This document shows positions 16,995-25,235 of a DNA stretch of 37,754 nt, piece by piece. How positions within the stretch are numbered: position 1 is the first letter of the stretch; each line of letters starts with the position of its first letter. Made by a program: the position numbers and the translations under genes. A model generated the notes under the pieces. That model was not told where the DNA came from. It did not search any database and saw only the letters and a program-made list of their open reading frames with translations. Source of the stretch: Rectinema subterraneum (lineage in GTDB: Bacteria > Spirochaetota > Spirochaetia > Treponematales > Rectinemataceae); NCBI GenBank assembly GCA_009768935.1, contig WESA01000030.1, forward strand, positions 1 through 37,754, written 5' to 3'.

Positions 16995-17921
16995 TCAACG
17001 GTGTGTGCGCGGGTCGGAAGCATCCGCGAACAGCTGGCCCACGATATAGAACGAAATCGTGATAAGGCCGAGCACTATGCCGGGAAACACGATCATATGA
17101 GGATAGGTGTCGACAAACGACCAGTATGTATCGATCATTCTCCCGAGTGACGGATAGGTGGTCGGCAGGCCGATTCCCAGATAGGAAAGGACTGTCTCGG
17201 TGTTGATCAGACCCGGTATCTCCTGGTAGATGAGCGTTGCGATGACTGAAACCATGTAGGGCAGGATGTTCCTTGTGACCATGCGCTTGAGCGGCGTACC
17301 AAGACATCGAGATGCAAGATTATACTCCCTGTCGCGGATAATCATGACCTGTGTTCGTATGAAAAATGCGACACCCAACCAGCCAGTAATGGTCATTGCA
17401 AGCACTATCTGCCAGAAACCCCTTCCGAATATATACATAAGCATCATCGACCGCAGAATTCCAGGCACATTCGAAACAACATTGTAGATGCCAAGCAAAA
17501 TAGGATCGATTCGCTTAGAATATCCCCAGATGGCTCCCACGAGAATACCGACGCCTATGTTGATCGCTGCTGCAATCAGCGCAATTGAAAGGGACATGCG
17601 CGTTCCAGCCCATACCACATTCCACATATCGTTGCCGCGGTCATCCGTGCCAAACCAGTGCTGAGCAGATGGCTTCAGATACCATGTCTCGGGCTTGTTG
17701 ATATTAGGCGCTATCGCTGGGTCGTACCCCGAAAGAAGCGGCTGGATAAAAGCCATCAATGTCATAACCAGGAGCAGCACAAGCCAGAAAACCGACCATT
17801 TCTTCTTGAAAAATGTCTGAAAAACCGATTTCCAGTAGGAATATTTTGGTCCTGCAATATGCTCGGACTGCAGAATATCGAATGTTGCATAGGTGAATTT
17901 TTCGGCGGTCTTGTCTGTCAT
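16995..17921 (-). CDS. oppC: Oligopeptide ABC transporter permease OppC
   Basis: A 308-residue inner-membrane permease with about six membrane segments. Its N-terminal OppC_N segment includes one membrane helix (about 44-63) and the motif HWFGTDDRGNDMWNVVWAGTR typical of OppC/DppC. The coupling (EAA-like) loop is YNLASRCLGTPLKRMVTRNILP. With OppB it forms the translocation channel. It lies 4 nt after oppB and 10 nt before oppD in the same operon. Length and motifs are normal. Confidence 0.94.
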   Translation of the reverse strand: MTDKTAEKFTYATFDILQSEHIAGPKYSYWKSVFQTFFKKKWSVFWLVLLLVMTLMAFIQPLLSGYDPAIAPNINKPETWYLKPSAQHWFGTDDRGNDMWNVVWAGTRMSLSIALIAAAINIGVGILVGAIWGYSKRIDPILLGIYNVVSNVPGILRSMMLMYIFGRGFWQIVLAMTITGWLGVAFFIRTQVMIIRDREYNLASRCLGTPLKRMVTRNILPYMVSVIATLIYQEIPGLINTETVLSYLGIGLPTTYPSLGRMIDTYWSFVDTYPHMIVFPGIVLGLITISFYIVGQLFADASDPRTHR

Positions 17922-17925
17922 GCTG

Positions 17926-19431
17926 TTACCTCGCTTCCTTTCTGGCCGCCAGGCTGATTCTTGGATCGACGATAGTCACCAATATATCCCCCAGGAATAT
18001 AGCAAACACTGATACAAAGGTAAAAATGAATGTCAGCGCGATGATCATGGCGTTGTTGTAGTCGGAAATGGAACTCGGGAACATTTTGCCCATGCCCGGC
18101 ACCGCATAGAAACTTTCGGTAATGAGCGCACCTGCCAACGTACCAATGACCGCCATGGGAATGCTGTGCACAATCGGAATGAGAGCGTTCCGCACAATAT
18201 GCCTGAAAAAGACCTCGCCTTGTGTCAGACCCTTGGAACGCGCAAACTTCACATAGTCCGCATTCATCTGATCGACCATGTATCGGCGGATCCAGAGAGC
18301 CTCGCCCGCGATCCCGCCGAGCGAGAGCGACAATGTCGGCAAGATGTATGACAAAAAATTCTGCGCACCAAGGAAGGGGAATTTATCGGGCAGACCCAGT
18401 ATCTTCATTCCGAATCGCGCAAAAAGCGCAATATAGAGCAGTGTCGGAATCGAACTTATAAACACGATATAGCCCATCGTAACCTTGTCGAACATCTTGT
18501 CTTTCCGCATTGCTGCGACGACACCGATTGTAAGCCCGATACCCAGCGAAAGGATGAGCGACATTATGCCTATGCGAAATGAAATACCCAGCATCGACGG
18601 GTCCTGGTAGATATTGTTGCCGTCGGCATAGTTGTCCTCGAACTTATTCTTGTCGAGCCTGTCGAGGTCGGGCTTGTACTTCAAAGTATGCTCGTCGATC
18701 GACGTATAGAAGGTGACTTCCTGGCCCCCAACTTTCGTCGTTACCTCACGACGAGCGGTGCGGCCCTGCCCCATTCCTATCACTTCCAGAACCGGTATGC
18801 CGTCATATGTCGGGTACGATCGCCCCATGTACAGATGAATGATGTTCTGGTGTAGAAACGGAAAGCTCCCATCGATCCAGATTTGATATTTATAGAGCGT
18901 TCCCGATGCAGCGAGGGCGGGCATACCGCTCCAATCCTTCGTAAAATAGTAACCTCGCTTCAGATCCGGATTATTGGGGTCCTTCACGCGCCATGGATGG
19001 TCGACCTGCACAAGGTTCGCATACCATCGGAGGACCCTCGTCATGGTCGGAATATCTTTGTATGCATATAGATACCCGGTGACTGGCTGCGCCTCCACTG
19101 TATAGCGCTTTGCCTGCAACTCAGCCCTGAACCGCTCATAAAAAGAAGAGCCGCTTTGCAGTGCAGTGCTTACCTGATCGGAATCGTTCCCATATATCGA
19201 CTGGGCGTATTCTTTCATGGTGATGTAATCGAGGTAACCCAGGCTTTCCCATGTCCGGAACTTGTAGTCCTGATATTCATCGGGACGATTGGCGAGCTTC
19301 TGCAGCATCTGGTCGCCCTTGAATACAAGCTGCCGAGGAATACAGGAAAAAACCAGAAAAACCGTCAGGGTTGAAACCAGAAAAACCGAAACCAAAGATT
19401 GGAGAATTCTTTTAAGTACATACCCTTTCAT
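17926..19431 (-). CDS. oppB: Oligopeptide ABC transporter permease OppB, long-loop type
   Basis: A 501-residue permease, about 190 residues longer than a standard OppB (about 306). The first membrane helix (YVLKRILQSLVSVFLVSTLTVF region) is followed by a large soluble extracytoplasmic segment of roughly residues 35-280, and only then by the permease core with five more helices and the coupling loop DYVKFARSKGLTQGEVFFRHIVRN. This layout resembles AmiC of the streptococcal Ami system, which also has a long loop (about 498 residues); the resemblance is from family knowledge, not an alignment. The start at MKGYVLK (19431) is preferred, but the in-frame ATG at 19443 is also possible, as both have weak ribosome sites. 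Confidence 0.9.
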   Translation of the reverse strand: MKGYVLKRILQSLVSVFLVSTLTVFLVFSCIPRQLVFKGDQMLQKLANRPDEYQDYKFRTWESLGYLDYITMKEYAQSIYGNDSDQVSTALQSGSSFYERFRAELQAKRYTVEAQPVTGYLYAYKDIPTMTRVLRWYANLVQVDHPWRVKDPNNPDLKRGYYFTKDWSGMPALAASGTLYKYQIWIDGSFPFLHQNIIHLYMGRSYPTYDGIPVLEVIGMGQGRTARREVTTKVGGQEVTFYTSIDEHTLKYKPDLDRLDKNKFEDNYADGNNIYQDPSMLGISFRIGIMSLILSLGIGLTIGVVAAMRKDKMFDKVTMGYIVFISSIPTLLYIALFARFGMKILGLPDKFPFLGAQNFLSYILPTLSLSLGGIAGEALWIRRYMVDQMNADYVKFARSKGLTQGEVFFRHIVRNALIPIVHSIPMAVIGTLAGALITESFYAVPGMGKMFPSSISDYNNAMIIALTFIFTFVSVFAIFLGDILVTIVDPRISLAARKEAR

Positions 19432-19524
19432 GAAACCCCGCATTCAGCCGAGCACATAGCTGGGCGCAATGATTTGATTGAGCTGGAACCTGCGGATACA
19501 TGCAAAGCAGATACCTTTTGCAGC

Positions 19525-19553
19525 ATATTAAACCCTTTTGGGAAGTTTATCAA
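19525..19553 (-). promoter_or_regulatory. Secondary promoter of oppBCDF
   Basis: On the minus strand, TTGATA (19548-19553), a 17-nt spacer, then TAATAT (19525-19530). It sits directly downstream of the oppA terminator and about 90 nt before oppB, so oppBCDF can be transcribed on its own. Confidence 0.5.
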
Positions 19554-19559
19554 TTATTG

Positions 19560-19603
19560 AAAAAAAAAAGTAGAAGGGGCTGTCCAAAAAGCAGGGCAGC
19601 CCC
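19560..19603 (-). terminator. Terminator between oppA and oppB
   Basis: GGGGCTGTCC (19576-19585) pairs with GGGCAGCCCC (19594-19603), with one G-U pair and an 8-nt loop. On the minus strand it is followed by TTCTAC and a run of 10 T (19560-19569). It lies about 65 nt after the oppA stop. Partial termination here would give more OppA than membrane and ATPase subunits. Confidence 0.85.
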
Positions 19604-19667
19604 ATGGCTCTGGTCAGGATCAGGTTCCGGTATTGTCTTGCCCGGAATGCCACAATCCGTTCAGGAA

Positions 19668-21641
19668 TTACTTGCCGGCATTGAGCTTCTTGTACTCGGC
19701 CTGGCGCTGTTTCTCCCACTCCTGGCGATATTTTTCGCGCTCGGCAAGGCTTACGACCTTGTCGCTCACAATGACGCCCTTGAACTTGTATTCATCGGCA
19801 CCATAGGCTGCGCGCGGAGCGGTATAGGGAATCACGCGTGAAACCTGGAAGGCACCGCCAAATGACATGTACGGAAGAATGATGGCATCGTCGAGAAGCT
19901 GCGCTTCTGCATCTGCAAAGAGCTTGAAGCGCTTGGAATAGTCCTTGTACTCGGCATTGCCCGCCTCGACTTTCTTTGCGTATTCATAGAGACCGATTGC
20001 GGTGGCTGCTGCCTTGTCGCTGCCTTCATCGACTGGATCGAGTCCGATCGGAGTAAGCAGTGCGCCGACAACAGGTTCGAGCGTCTGCAGGAAGGTGTAT
20101 GGGTCGCCGTAGTCGGGGCCCCATCCGGTAGTGTTGCCGATATCATAGTTGCTCTGGGCACCTGTTTCGGCATAGTACGTGGATGCATCGTAGTTGTCGC
20201 TATCCATCTCGACGACATTGACCTTGATGGTATCGGTGCCAAAGAGGGCTTCGAGGCCAGCTTTGAGCGATTGATCCATTTTCATGCCCTTGGTGTAGGA
20301 AACATCGGCTGCTACATCAAGCTCGATCGGGAATTTCACGCCCTGCTTGGTGAGCTCGGCCTTGGCTTTGGCCATGTATGCCTTTGCCTTGGTGGGGTTG
20401 TAATATGGATCTTGGGCATCATCGAGCTTGAAACTGGCGGGGAAGTCAGCAGGGTTGCGGCTCTTGAGCGCATCTTCGACATACTTCACATAGTCCTTGC
20501 CGGCTATGTCGAATGAAAGCTCGGGTGCGGTATAGGAATTGCGGATTGCCGCGAGCTTGTTCACATCACCATTTCGCTGCGCAAGGATGGTCGGCCTGTC
20601 GATGCCAAAGAAAATGGCCTTGCGGAAATTGCGGTTGAGAATCGCTTTCTTGGTGTCTTCCTTGGCCTTGTCGCTCTTGGGAGACTTGCCTTTCGTGGGA
20701 TCAGCAGGTGATGCAAAAGCATTGCGATCATAGTTGAAGGCATAGACGAAGGTTGTCGAATCCTGGCGGGCCCTGAAGATGTAATCTTTGTACTTTGCCT
20801 GTGCTCTTGCGAAAAGCGCCTCGTTATCAGTGTAAACCGGCGCTGCAACATAGACGCCCGCATCGAAGTTGTTGAACAGCGAATCGGGGTCTTTTCCGTC
20901 AAAATACACAAACTTTACATGCTGGATGGAGACATTGCCCTTATCCCAATAGGTTGGATTGGCATCGTACTCGATCACAGATTTGGAGGTGTAATTCGAA
21001 AGAATATACGCGCCGTTGTACAGAATGCCATTCTTGTCTACCTTGCCGAAATCCTTGCCTTTTGTCTTGAGGAATTCGCCATTCACCGGGTAATAGGCAT
21101 TGTAGGTGAGCATAGTATCAAAATACGGCGTGGGTTTTTCGAGTGTATACTCCAGCACATAATCGCCTTTCGCCTTAACGCCAACCTGCGAAAAATCGGT
21201 GATCTTGCCCTGCAGATATGCTCCGGCATTCTTGACAAAGCCGTCTATGAGGTAAGTGAGTGTGCTCTTGTTGTCGAGCATATACTTGAGCGCATCAACC
21301 CAGTCCTGAGCTTTGACATCTGCATAGGGCTCGAGATCGGCAGTCACCCACTTCACGCCTTTGCGGATATTGAAAGTCCAGACTGTAAAATCGTCATTCG
21401 TTTTCCAGCTTTCGGCAAGCGCAGGGCGGAGTATGCCGTACCGGTCGTGCTCGAGCAGTGCATCCACAAAGTTCGTAATGTGCTGCGTGTTGGTGGCTCG
21501 CTGATCATTGAGGTAATTGAACGACCTCGGATCGGTAGAGAACACATAGACGTAGTCCTTCGACTTCGGCGTTGCCGCTCCTAGCGTGGCTGCACTGAGC
21601 AGTACCAGCGCGACGAGCGCGAGCGCGATTTTCTTGTACAT
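19668..21641 (-). CDS. oppA: Oligopeptide ABC transporter substrate-binding protein OppA
   Basis: A 657-residue extracytoplasmic binding protein of the SBP_bac_5 family that captures peptides and delivers them to OppBC. It has an N-terminal signal peptide (MYKKIALALVALVLLSAATLGA) with a probable signal peptidase I site. There is no lipobox Cys, so it should be soluble in the periplasm rather than lipid-anchored. It is longer than E. coli OppA (543) and closer to the AmiA-like subgroup, in keeping with the long OppB. The start at 21641 follows GAGGAGG with a 6-nt spacer; a longer in-frame reading to 21725 is rejected. A strong terminator follows, then oppB. Confidence 0.94.
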   Translation of the reverse strand: MYKKIALALVALVLLSAATLGAATPKSKDYVYVFSTDPRSFNYLNDQRATNTQHITNFVDALLEHDRYGILRPALAESWKTNDDFTVWTFNIRKGVKWVTADLEPYADVKAQDWVDALKYMLDNKSTLTYLIDGFVKNAGAYLQGKITDFSQVGVKAKGDYVLEYTLEKPTPYFDTMLTYNAYYPVNGEFLKTKGKDFGKVDKNGILYNGAYILSNYTSKSVIEYDANPTYWDKGNVSIQHVKFVYFDGKDPDSLFNNFDAGVYVAAPVYTDNEALFARAQAKYKDYIFRARQDSTTFVYAFNYDRNAFASPADPTKGKSPKSDKAKEDTKKAILNRNFRKAIFFGIDRPTILAQRNGDVNKLAAIRNSYTAPELSFDIAGKDYVKYVEDALKSRNPADFPASFKLDDAQDPYYNPTKAKAYMAKAKAELTKQGVKFPIELDVAADVSYTKGMKMDQSLKAGLEALFGTDTIKVNVVEMDSDNYDASTYYAETGAQSNYDIGNTTGWGPDYGDPYTFLQTLEPVVGALLTPIGLDPVDEGSDKAAATAIGLYEYAKKVEAGNAEYKDYSKRFKLFADAEAQLLDDAIILPYMSFGGAFQVSRVIPYTAPRAAYGADEYKFKGVIVSDKVVSLAEREKYRQEWEKQRQAEYKKLNAGK

Positions 21642-21668
21642 CGCTTCCTCCTCATTAATAGATGCGAT

Positions 21669-21674
21669 ATTATA
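21669..21674 (-). promoter_or_regulatory. -10 box of oppA
   Basis: A perfect TATAAT on the minus strand, 27 nt upstream of the oppA start codon. I cannot find a good -35 at 16-18 nt, which suggests activator dependence or an extended alternative. An imperfect palindrome with GCATGC and GCATATGC lies just upstream (about 21694-21714). Confidence 0.45.
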
Positions 21675-21822
21675 GTGCCGGTCTTCAGATGAGCATGCGG
21701 AAGGGCATATGCTTCTGGCCGACAAACTTATTCTTCATTTTCTTTGGTATTGAAGTGGATGTCAACATGGATATTCAAAAAAATATATCAATGAGAGAAT
21801 GAACGAAGAAAAAGGAACGCAA

Positions 21823-22230
21823 ATGGCAGATATTCAGAAAAAGAAGCCGCACCATTTGAAGCGGCCTGTTTTGACCGCTTGCATGGCGACGATATTTGCC
21901 CTTACCATAGCGGTCCTCACTGACGCAAGCCATTTCAGAAACCGTTCCAGCGACATACTATTCATTGAAGCTATCGCTCTTGTGATTGGAGCATGGGCAT
22001 CCTATCTGAAATCGCGGGGTCTGTCATTTCTTGTGATGCATCCCTTCAGAAGAAAAAATCTTGCGGAATCGTGGATAGACCGGGTGCCGGAAAAATTTGT
22101 CGGCTCGGCCCAGGAGATGGACGCCGAAGCGCGCTCACTCCAAATACAGCGCAGCCGCGAGTTCCGTCGCGATCTGGCCATCGCATCGGGCATTCTCCTC
22201 GCGACAGGGCTGATTGTTCAATATATATAA
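21823..22230 (+). CDS. Small membrane protein of unknown function
   Basis: A 135-residue protein that I do not recognise. Two hydrophobic segments near the N-terminus (about 16-36 and 43-65, around the sequences VLTACMATIFALTIAVLTD and ILFIEAIALVIGAWASYL) and one at the C-terminus (DLAIASGILLATGLIVQYI) flank a charged middle part rich in Arg and Glu. ATG 21823 is chosen because AAGGA lies 6 nt upstream; an in-frame ATG at 21799 has only a weak site. It is divergent from oppA and convergent with the next membrane protein. It is shorter than any transporter and may be a membrane-anchored accessory protein, but no function can be assigned. Confidence 0.7.
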   Translation: MADIQKKKPHHLKRPVLTACMATIFALTIAVLTDASHFRNRSSDILFIEAIALVIGAWASYLKSRGLSFLVMHPFRRKNLAESWIDRVPEKFVGSAQEMDAEARSLQIQRSREFRRDLAIASGILLATGLIVQYI

Positions 22231-22254
22231 TTCTATGTTGAACGATCGCTTTGC

Positions 22255-22794
22255 TTATTGGCCGCCCTGCCCTGCCTGATTTGCGCGAGCGCTCCGCATG
22301 AGCGCGATCCACAGAATGAATACGAGGATATACCCCACAATCGCTATAACGATAGGCGGCTGCAAGGCTAGGTTATAATCGAAAATTGGCCCTTTCAGAA
22401 TATGGCGCTCGCCGATCCTTATTTTGTAAATAATTACAGTAAAGGAATATAAAATTCCGCATGCTGAAGCGCATAGACCTATCGCCCATGACACGGAAAG
22501 CCATTTTCTGTTATCGAGAGCAACAGAAATCCCGAGCGCTAAGGCGCCGACAGCAGAAAAAGCTACTATGGCGGTATTGAATATGACTGAAGCGCTCGCA
22601 ATGGCAAACATTGCTGCTGCGTCCTCGGCCTGGGCTGTAACTTTCTGCTCGCTTGTCCACATTCGAGCTGTCCGCCATGTCCGGAAATGCTCGGATGTAT
22701 CGATTGTCGCGAACACAGAGAGAAAAGCCATTGCTCCAAGGAGGATTAGCGCTCGCTTCAGCCATCCGTTCTGAGGACGGGGAAATAATCTCAT
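22255..22794 (-). CDS. Membrane protein of unknown function, four predicted helices
   Basis: A 179-residue protein without recognised family. Hydrophobic segments lie at about 13-31, 61-88, 96-122 and 144-166; the loop after the first helix (residues about 32-60) is polar with TSEHFRTWRTARMW. The C-terminus is polar (RSARANQAGQGGQ). The phrase DTSEHFRTW here and DASHFRNR in the neighbouring membrane protein at 21823-22230, in each case after the first helix, hint at a distant relationship between the two. TATACT lies 7 nt before the ATG with no Shine-Dalgarno sequence, so it may be leaderless. The nitrilase gene lies 40 nt upstream on the same strand. Confidence 0.7.
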   Translation of the reverse strand: MRLFPRPQNGWLKRALILLGAMAFLSVFATIDTSEHFRTWRTARMWTSEQKVTAQAEDAAAMFAIASASVIFNTAIVAFSAVGALALGISVALDNRKWLSVSWAIGLCASACGILYSFTVIIYKIRIGERHILKGPIFDYNLALQPPIVIAIVGYILVFILWIALMRSARANQAGQGGQ

Positions 22795-22801
22795 AGTTTA
22801 C

Positions 22802-22807
22802 AGTATA
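22802..22807 (-). promoter_or_regulatory. Possible -10 box, leaderless arrangement
   Basis: TATACT on the minus strand ends 7 nt before ATG 22794. The -35 region is poor, and read-through from the nitrilase gene 40 nt upstream is an alternative source of transcript. Confidence 0.35.
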
Positions 22808-22834
22808 GTCCAGTTCAAAAAGTTCTGCATCTCT

Positions 22835-23623
22835 TTATTGAAGCGTATACATCCCAGGCCTTCGCATTTTGAAGACTTCGTTGTATGGGTTGATTGACTT
22901 GTTCCTGGCAGCCTCAGGATCTATCTCGGCAACAAGCACAGCTTCGTCCTCGATGGGTCCGCGAAGCAAATATTCACCTTTTGGAGAAACAAGCACGCTC
23001 TCGCCGGTGAATGCAAGCTGCTCATCTTCCCGCTGCTCAGCTCCGACTCTGTTGACCGTTGCGATAAAGACGCGATTCTGTACCGCTGCTGCAAAATCTG
23101 CAGTCTGGCAATATGGCAGTACAAGATTGCTGCAATGCGCAATAATATCTGCACCTTTCAGCGCAAGCGTGCGAAAACTCTCCGGGAAAAACCAGTCGAA
23201 GCATATTGCCATCCCGATCCGCGCGCCTCGATATTCAAAAACAGGAAACCCTGTATCTCCTGGCGAGAAATACAGAGTTTCCTTGTAAAAAAGATGCGTT
23301 TTGCGATAGAGATACTCGCGTCCGTCTGACAAAACAGCCAATGCGGAATTATAGATTACAGCGCCCGCGAGTTCCGGAAAACCAAAGATCAGGCAGGCAT
23401 CCAGTTCTTTCGCTGCATTGCGAAACGCTTCGATTCTCCTGCTGTGCACTGAATCGGCGAGAGCATGAACCTCTTCCTGGCTCACAAACTGGTAGCCCGT
23501 ATACGCAAGTTCCGGCAAAATATACAAATCCGCCGGATTTTCCTTGCAAAGGCGGAGGAGCCTCTCGATATTCCGATCGCTTTCGCCAAACTCCGGCCTG
23601 AACTGGGCAAGCGCAATTTTCAT
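22835..23623 (-). CDS. Carbon-nitrogen hydrolase (nitrilase superfamily amidase)
   Basis: A 262-residue nitrilase-fold enzyme. The Glu-Lys-Cys triad is E38 (ILPELAYTG), K108 (YRKTHLF) and C141 (AICFDWFFPE). Members hydrolyse amide or nitrile C-N bonds, for example omega-amidase, N-carbamoyl amidohydrolases or NAD synthetase amide domains; substrate cannot be told here. It follows malic enzyme by 23 nt on the same strand, so it is probably part of that operon. No good Shine-Dalgarno sequence precedes ATG, which suggests coupling or weak translation. Length is normal for the family. Confidence 0.9.
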   Translation of the reverse strand: MKIALAQFRPEFGESDRNIERLLRLCKENPADLYILPELAYTGYQFVSQEEVHALADSVHSRRIEAFRNAAKELDACLIFGFPELAGAVIYNSALAVLSDGREYLYRKTHLFYKETLYFSPGDTGFPVFEYRGARIGMAICFDWFFPESFRTLALKGADIIAHCSNLVLPYCQTADFAAAVQNRVFIATVNRVGAEQREDEQLAFTGESVLVSPKGEYLLRGPIEDEAVLVAEIDPEAARNKSINPYNEVFKMRRPGMYTLQ

Positions 23624-23646
23624 GGTTTTTTACAGCGCATTTTGCC

Positions 23647-25104
23647 TTATTTCTTCCTCACTTCAGCTACCGCATAGTCGAATGCTTCCTTGAGCATCTC
23701 TTCAGGTATCGGGGCAATATGGCCGCGGTCCATCAGATCTTTTGTAAGCGAACGCGACTCGAGGATATCCTCTTTTGCCTTTTTATAGACATTTTCCCAG
23801 GTATCGGTTACGCGGGCGACGCCCTCTTCGATAGCCGCCATGGCGACATCCGCTGCTTCGCGGGCAAAGACTTCAGTTTCTTCCATTGTAGCAATGATGT
23901 TTTCGGTATTGATGCCGCGCGATTTCGCAAAATCGGCAATCGAGTGTGCACAGCGGATGGCCATGTTATCGGTGATCTTGCGCGCACGGACAAGCAGGGC
24001 GCCTTTGAGCAAGCCGGGGAAGCAGATCGAATTATTGACCTGGTTCGGGAAGTCGCCTCGGCCTGTCGCAACGATATACGCCCCCTCTTCTTTTGCTGCA
24101 TATGGCCAGATTTCCGGCACCGGATTTGCGCATGCAAACACAATCGATTTGGGCGCCATCGAGCGTACCCATTCCCGCTTGACCGTATCCGGCCCAGGCG
24201 TCGAAAGAGCAATGAGCACATCTGCGCCTTTGAGTGCTTCTGCCTCGGTTTCGATACACTGAGGATTTGTGGCCTGACACAGCTCCCATTTTCGGTAGTA
24301 GCGCGTATCCTGTTCGATGTCTTTCCGGTTCCGGTGCAAGCCCCCCTTGCTGTCGAAAATAATCATATTCTCGCCCTTGCCGCCATCTGCCATGATGAGG
24401 CGCGCAATCGTCGTGTTGGATGCGCCGGCACCAAGCAGCACAATCTTTGCGTCGGACAATTTTTTGCCCGCCAGTTCCAGTGCATTCAGAAGACCTGCCA
24501 GAGTGACACAGGCAGTACCCTGCGCATCATCGTGCCAGACAGGAATATCGCAGGCTTCTCTCAGTTCATCGAGCACCTTGAAGCAATTGGGCTGGCTGAT
24601 ATCTTCGAGGTTCACCGCGCCCACAGAGGGTTCGAGCATTTTCACAAAATCGATAATCTTGTCGGCATCCGGTTTCCCGTCTTTGCCGCGCGAATTGATG
24701 CAGAGGGCAATCGCGTCCACTCCGCCCAAATATTTCATCAGGAATGACTTGCCTTCCATGACGCCAAGGCCGCCCGGAGGCGTGCAATCGCCATCGCCAA
24801 GCACGCGGGTCGAATCGGACACTACAGCAACGAGGTTCCCTCGGTTTGAAAGAGCAAACGATTGGTCATTATTATCTCTAATTGCTGTTGAAATCTTGGA
24901 AACACCAGGAGTATACCAGACATTGAACCAATTGAATCCATAGAGCCCGGCTTTGGGCACTACCTGAATCTTTCCTTCGTAGAAACGATGAGCTTTTTCT
25001 GAAAGTGCTTTTAGAAACAGCGTCTGGGCGCGGGCGCGCTGATCCGGGGTCAAATCGTCTGGAAACGCTTCGGAAAGATTGTCGAGGCTGCGATTAAGTT
25101 TCAT
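23647..25104 (-). CDS. NAD(P)-dependent malic enzyme
   Basis: A 485-residue malic enzyme that oxidatively decarboxylates malate to pyruvate. Hallmarks in order are FNVWYTPGVSKIS with the catalytic Tyr, GDGDCTPPGGLGVMEGKSFLMKYLGGVDA, the metal-binding LEDI and HDDAQGTACV, the Rossmann segment IVLLGAGASNTTIARL, and the late ANPVPEIWPYAA and NQVNNSICFPGLL. Malolactic enzymes share much of this pattern, so the product could differ. The start at 25104 has GGAAGGGAG directly upstream; in-frame codons up to 25239 have no ribosome site. Its own promoter lies at 25195-25223. Confidence 0.92.
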   Translation of the reverse strand: MKLNRSLDNLSEAFPDDLTPDQRARAQTLFLKALSEKAHRFYEGKIQVVPKAGLYGFNWFNVWYTPGVSKISTAIRDNNDQSFALSNRGNLVAVVSDSTRVLGDGDCTPPGGLGVMEGKSFLMKYLGGVDAIALCINSRGKDGKPDADKIIDFVKMLEPSVGAVNLEDISQPNCFKVLDELREACDIPVWHDDAQGTACVTLAGLLNALELAGKKLSDAKIVLLGAGASNTTIARLIMADGGKGENMIIFDSKGGLHRNRKDIEQDTRYYRKWELCQATNPQCIETEAEALKGADVLIALSTPGPDTVKREWVRSMAPKSIVFACANPVPEIWPYAAKEEGAYIVATGRGDFPNQVNNSICFPGLLKGALLVRARKITDNMAIRCAHSIADFAKSRGINTENIIATMEETEVFAREAADVAMAAIEEGVARVTDTWENVYKKAKEDILESRSLTKDLMDRGHIAPIPEEMLKEAFDYAVAEVRKK

Positions 25105-25194
25105 AACTCCCTTCCTTTGCATTGAATAATGCTGCTCTTTGCAGCTTGAGCGAATTTCCTTGACCGAACCTTGGTTTGGCTTTGCAACAGCGTG

Positions 25195-25223
25195 ATAATA
25201 GCATGCATCCGAAATGGCTGCAA
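25195..25223 (-). promoter_or_regulatory. sigma70 promoter of malic enzyme
   Basis: On the minus strand, TTGCAG (25218-25223), a 17-nt spacer, then TATTAT (25195-25200, 5 of 6). A small hairpin GCTGC-N5-GCAGC (25131-25145) lies in the leader between it and the start codon. Confidence 0.6.
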
Positions 25224-25235
25224 TAAAAAAGCGGC

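Noticed and set aside
23719..24747. 342-codon open frame antisense to malic enzyme
   Set aside because: The malic enzyme on the other strand has complete motifs; this frame has none.
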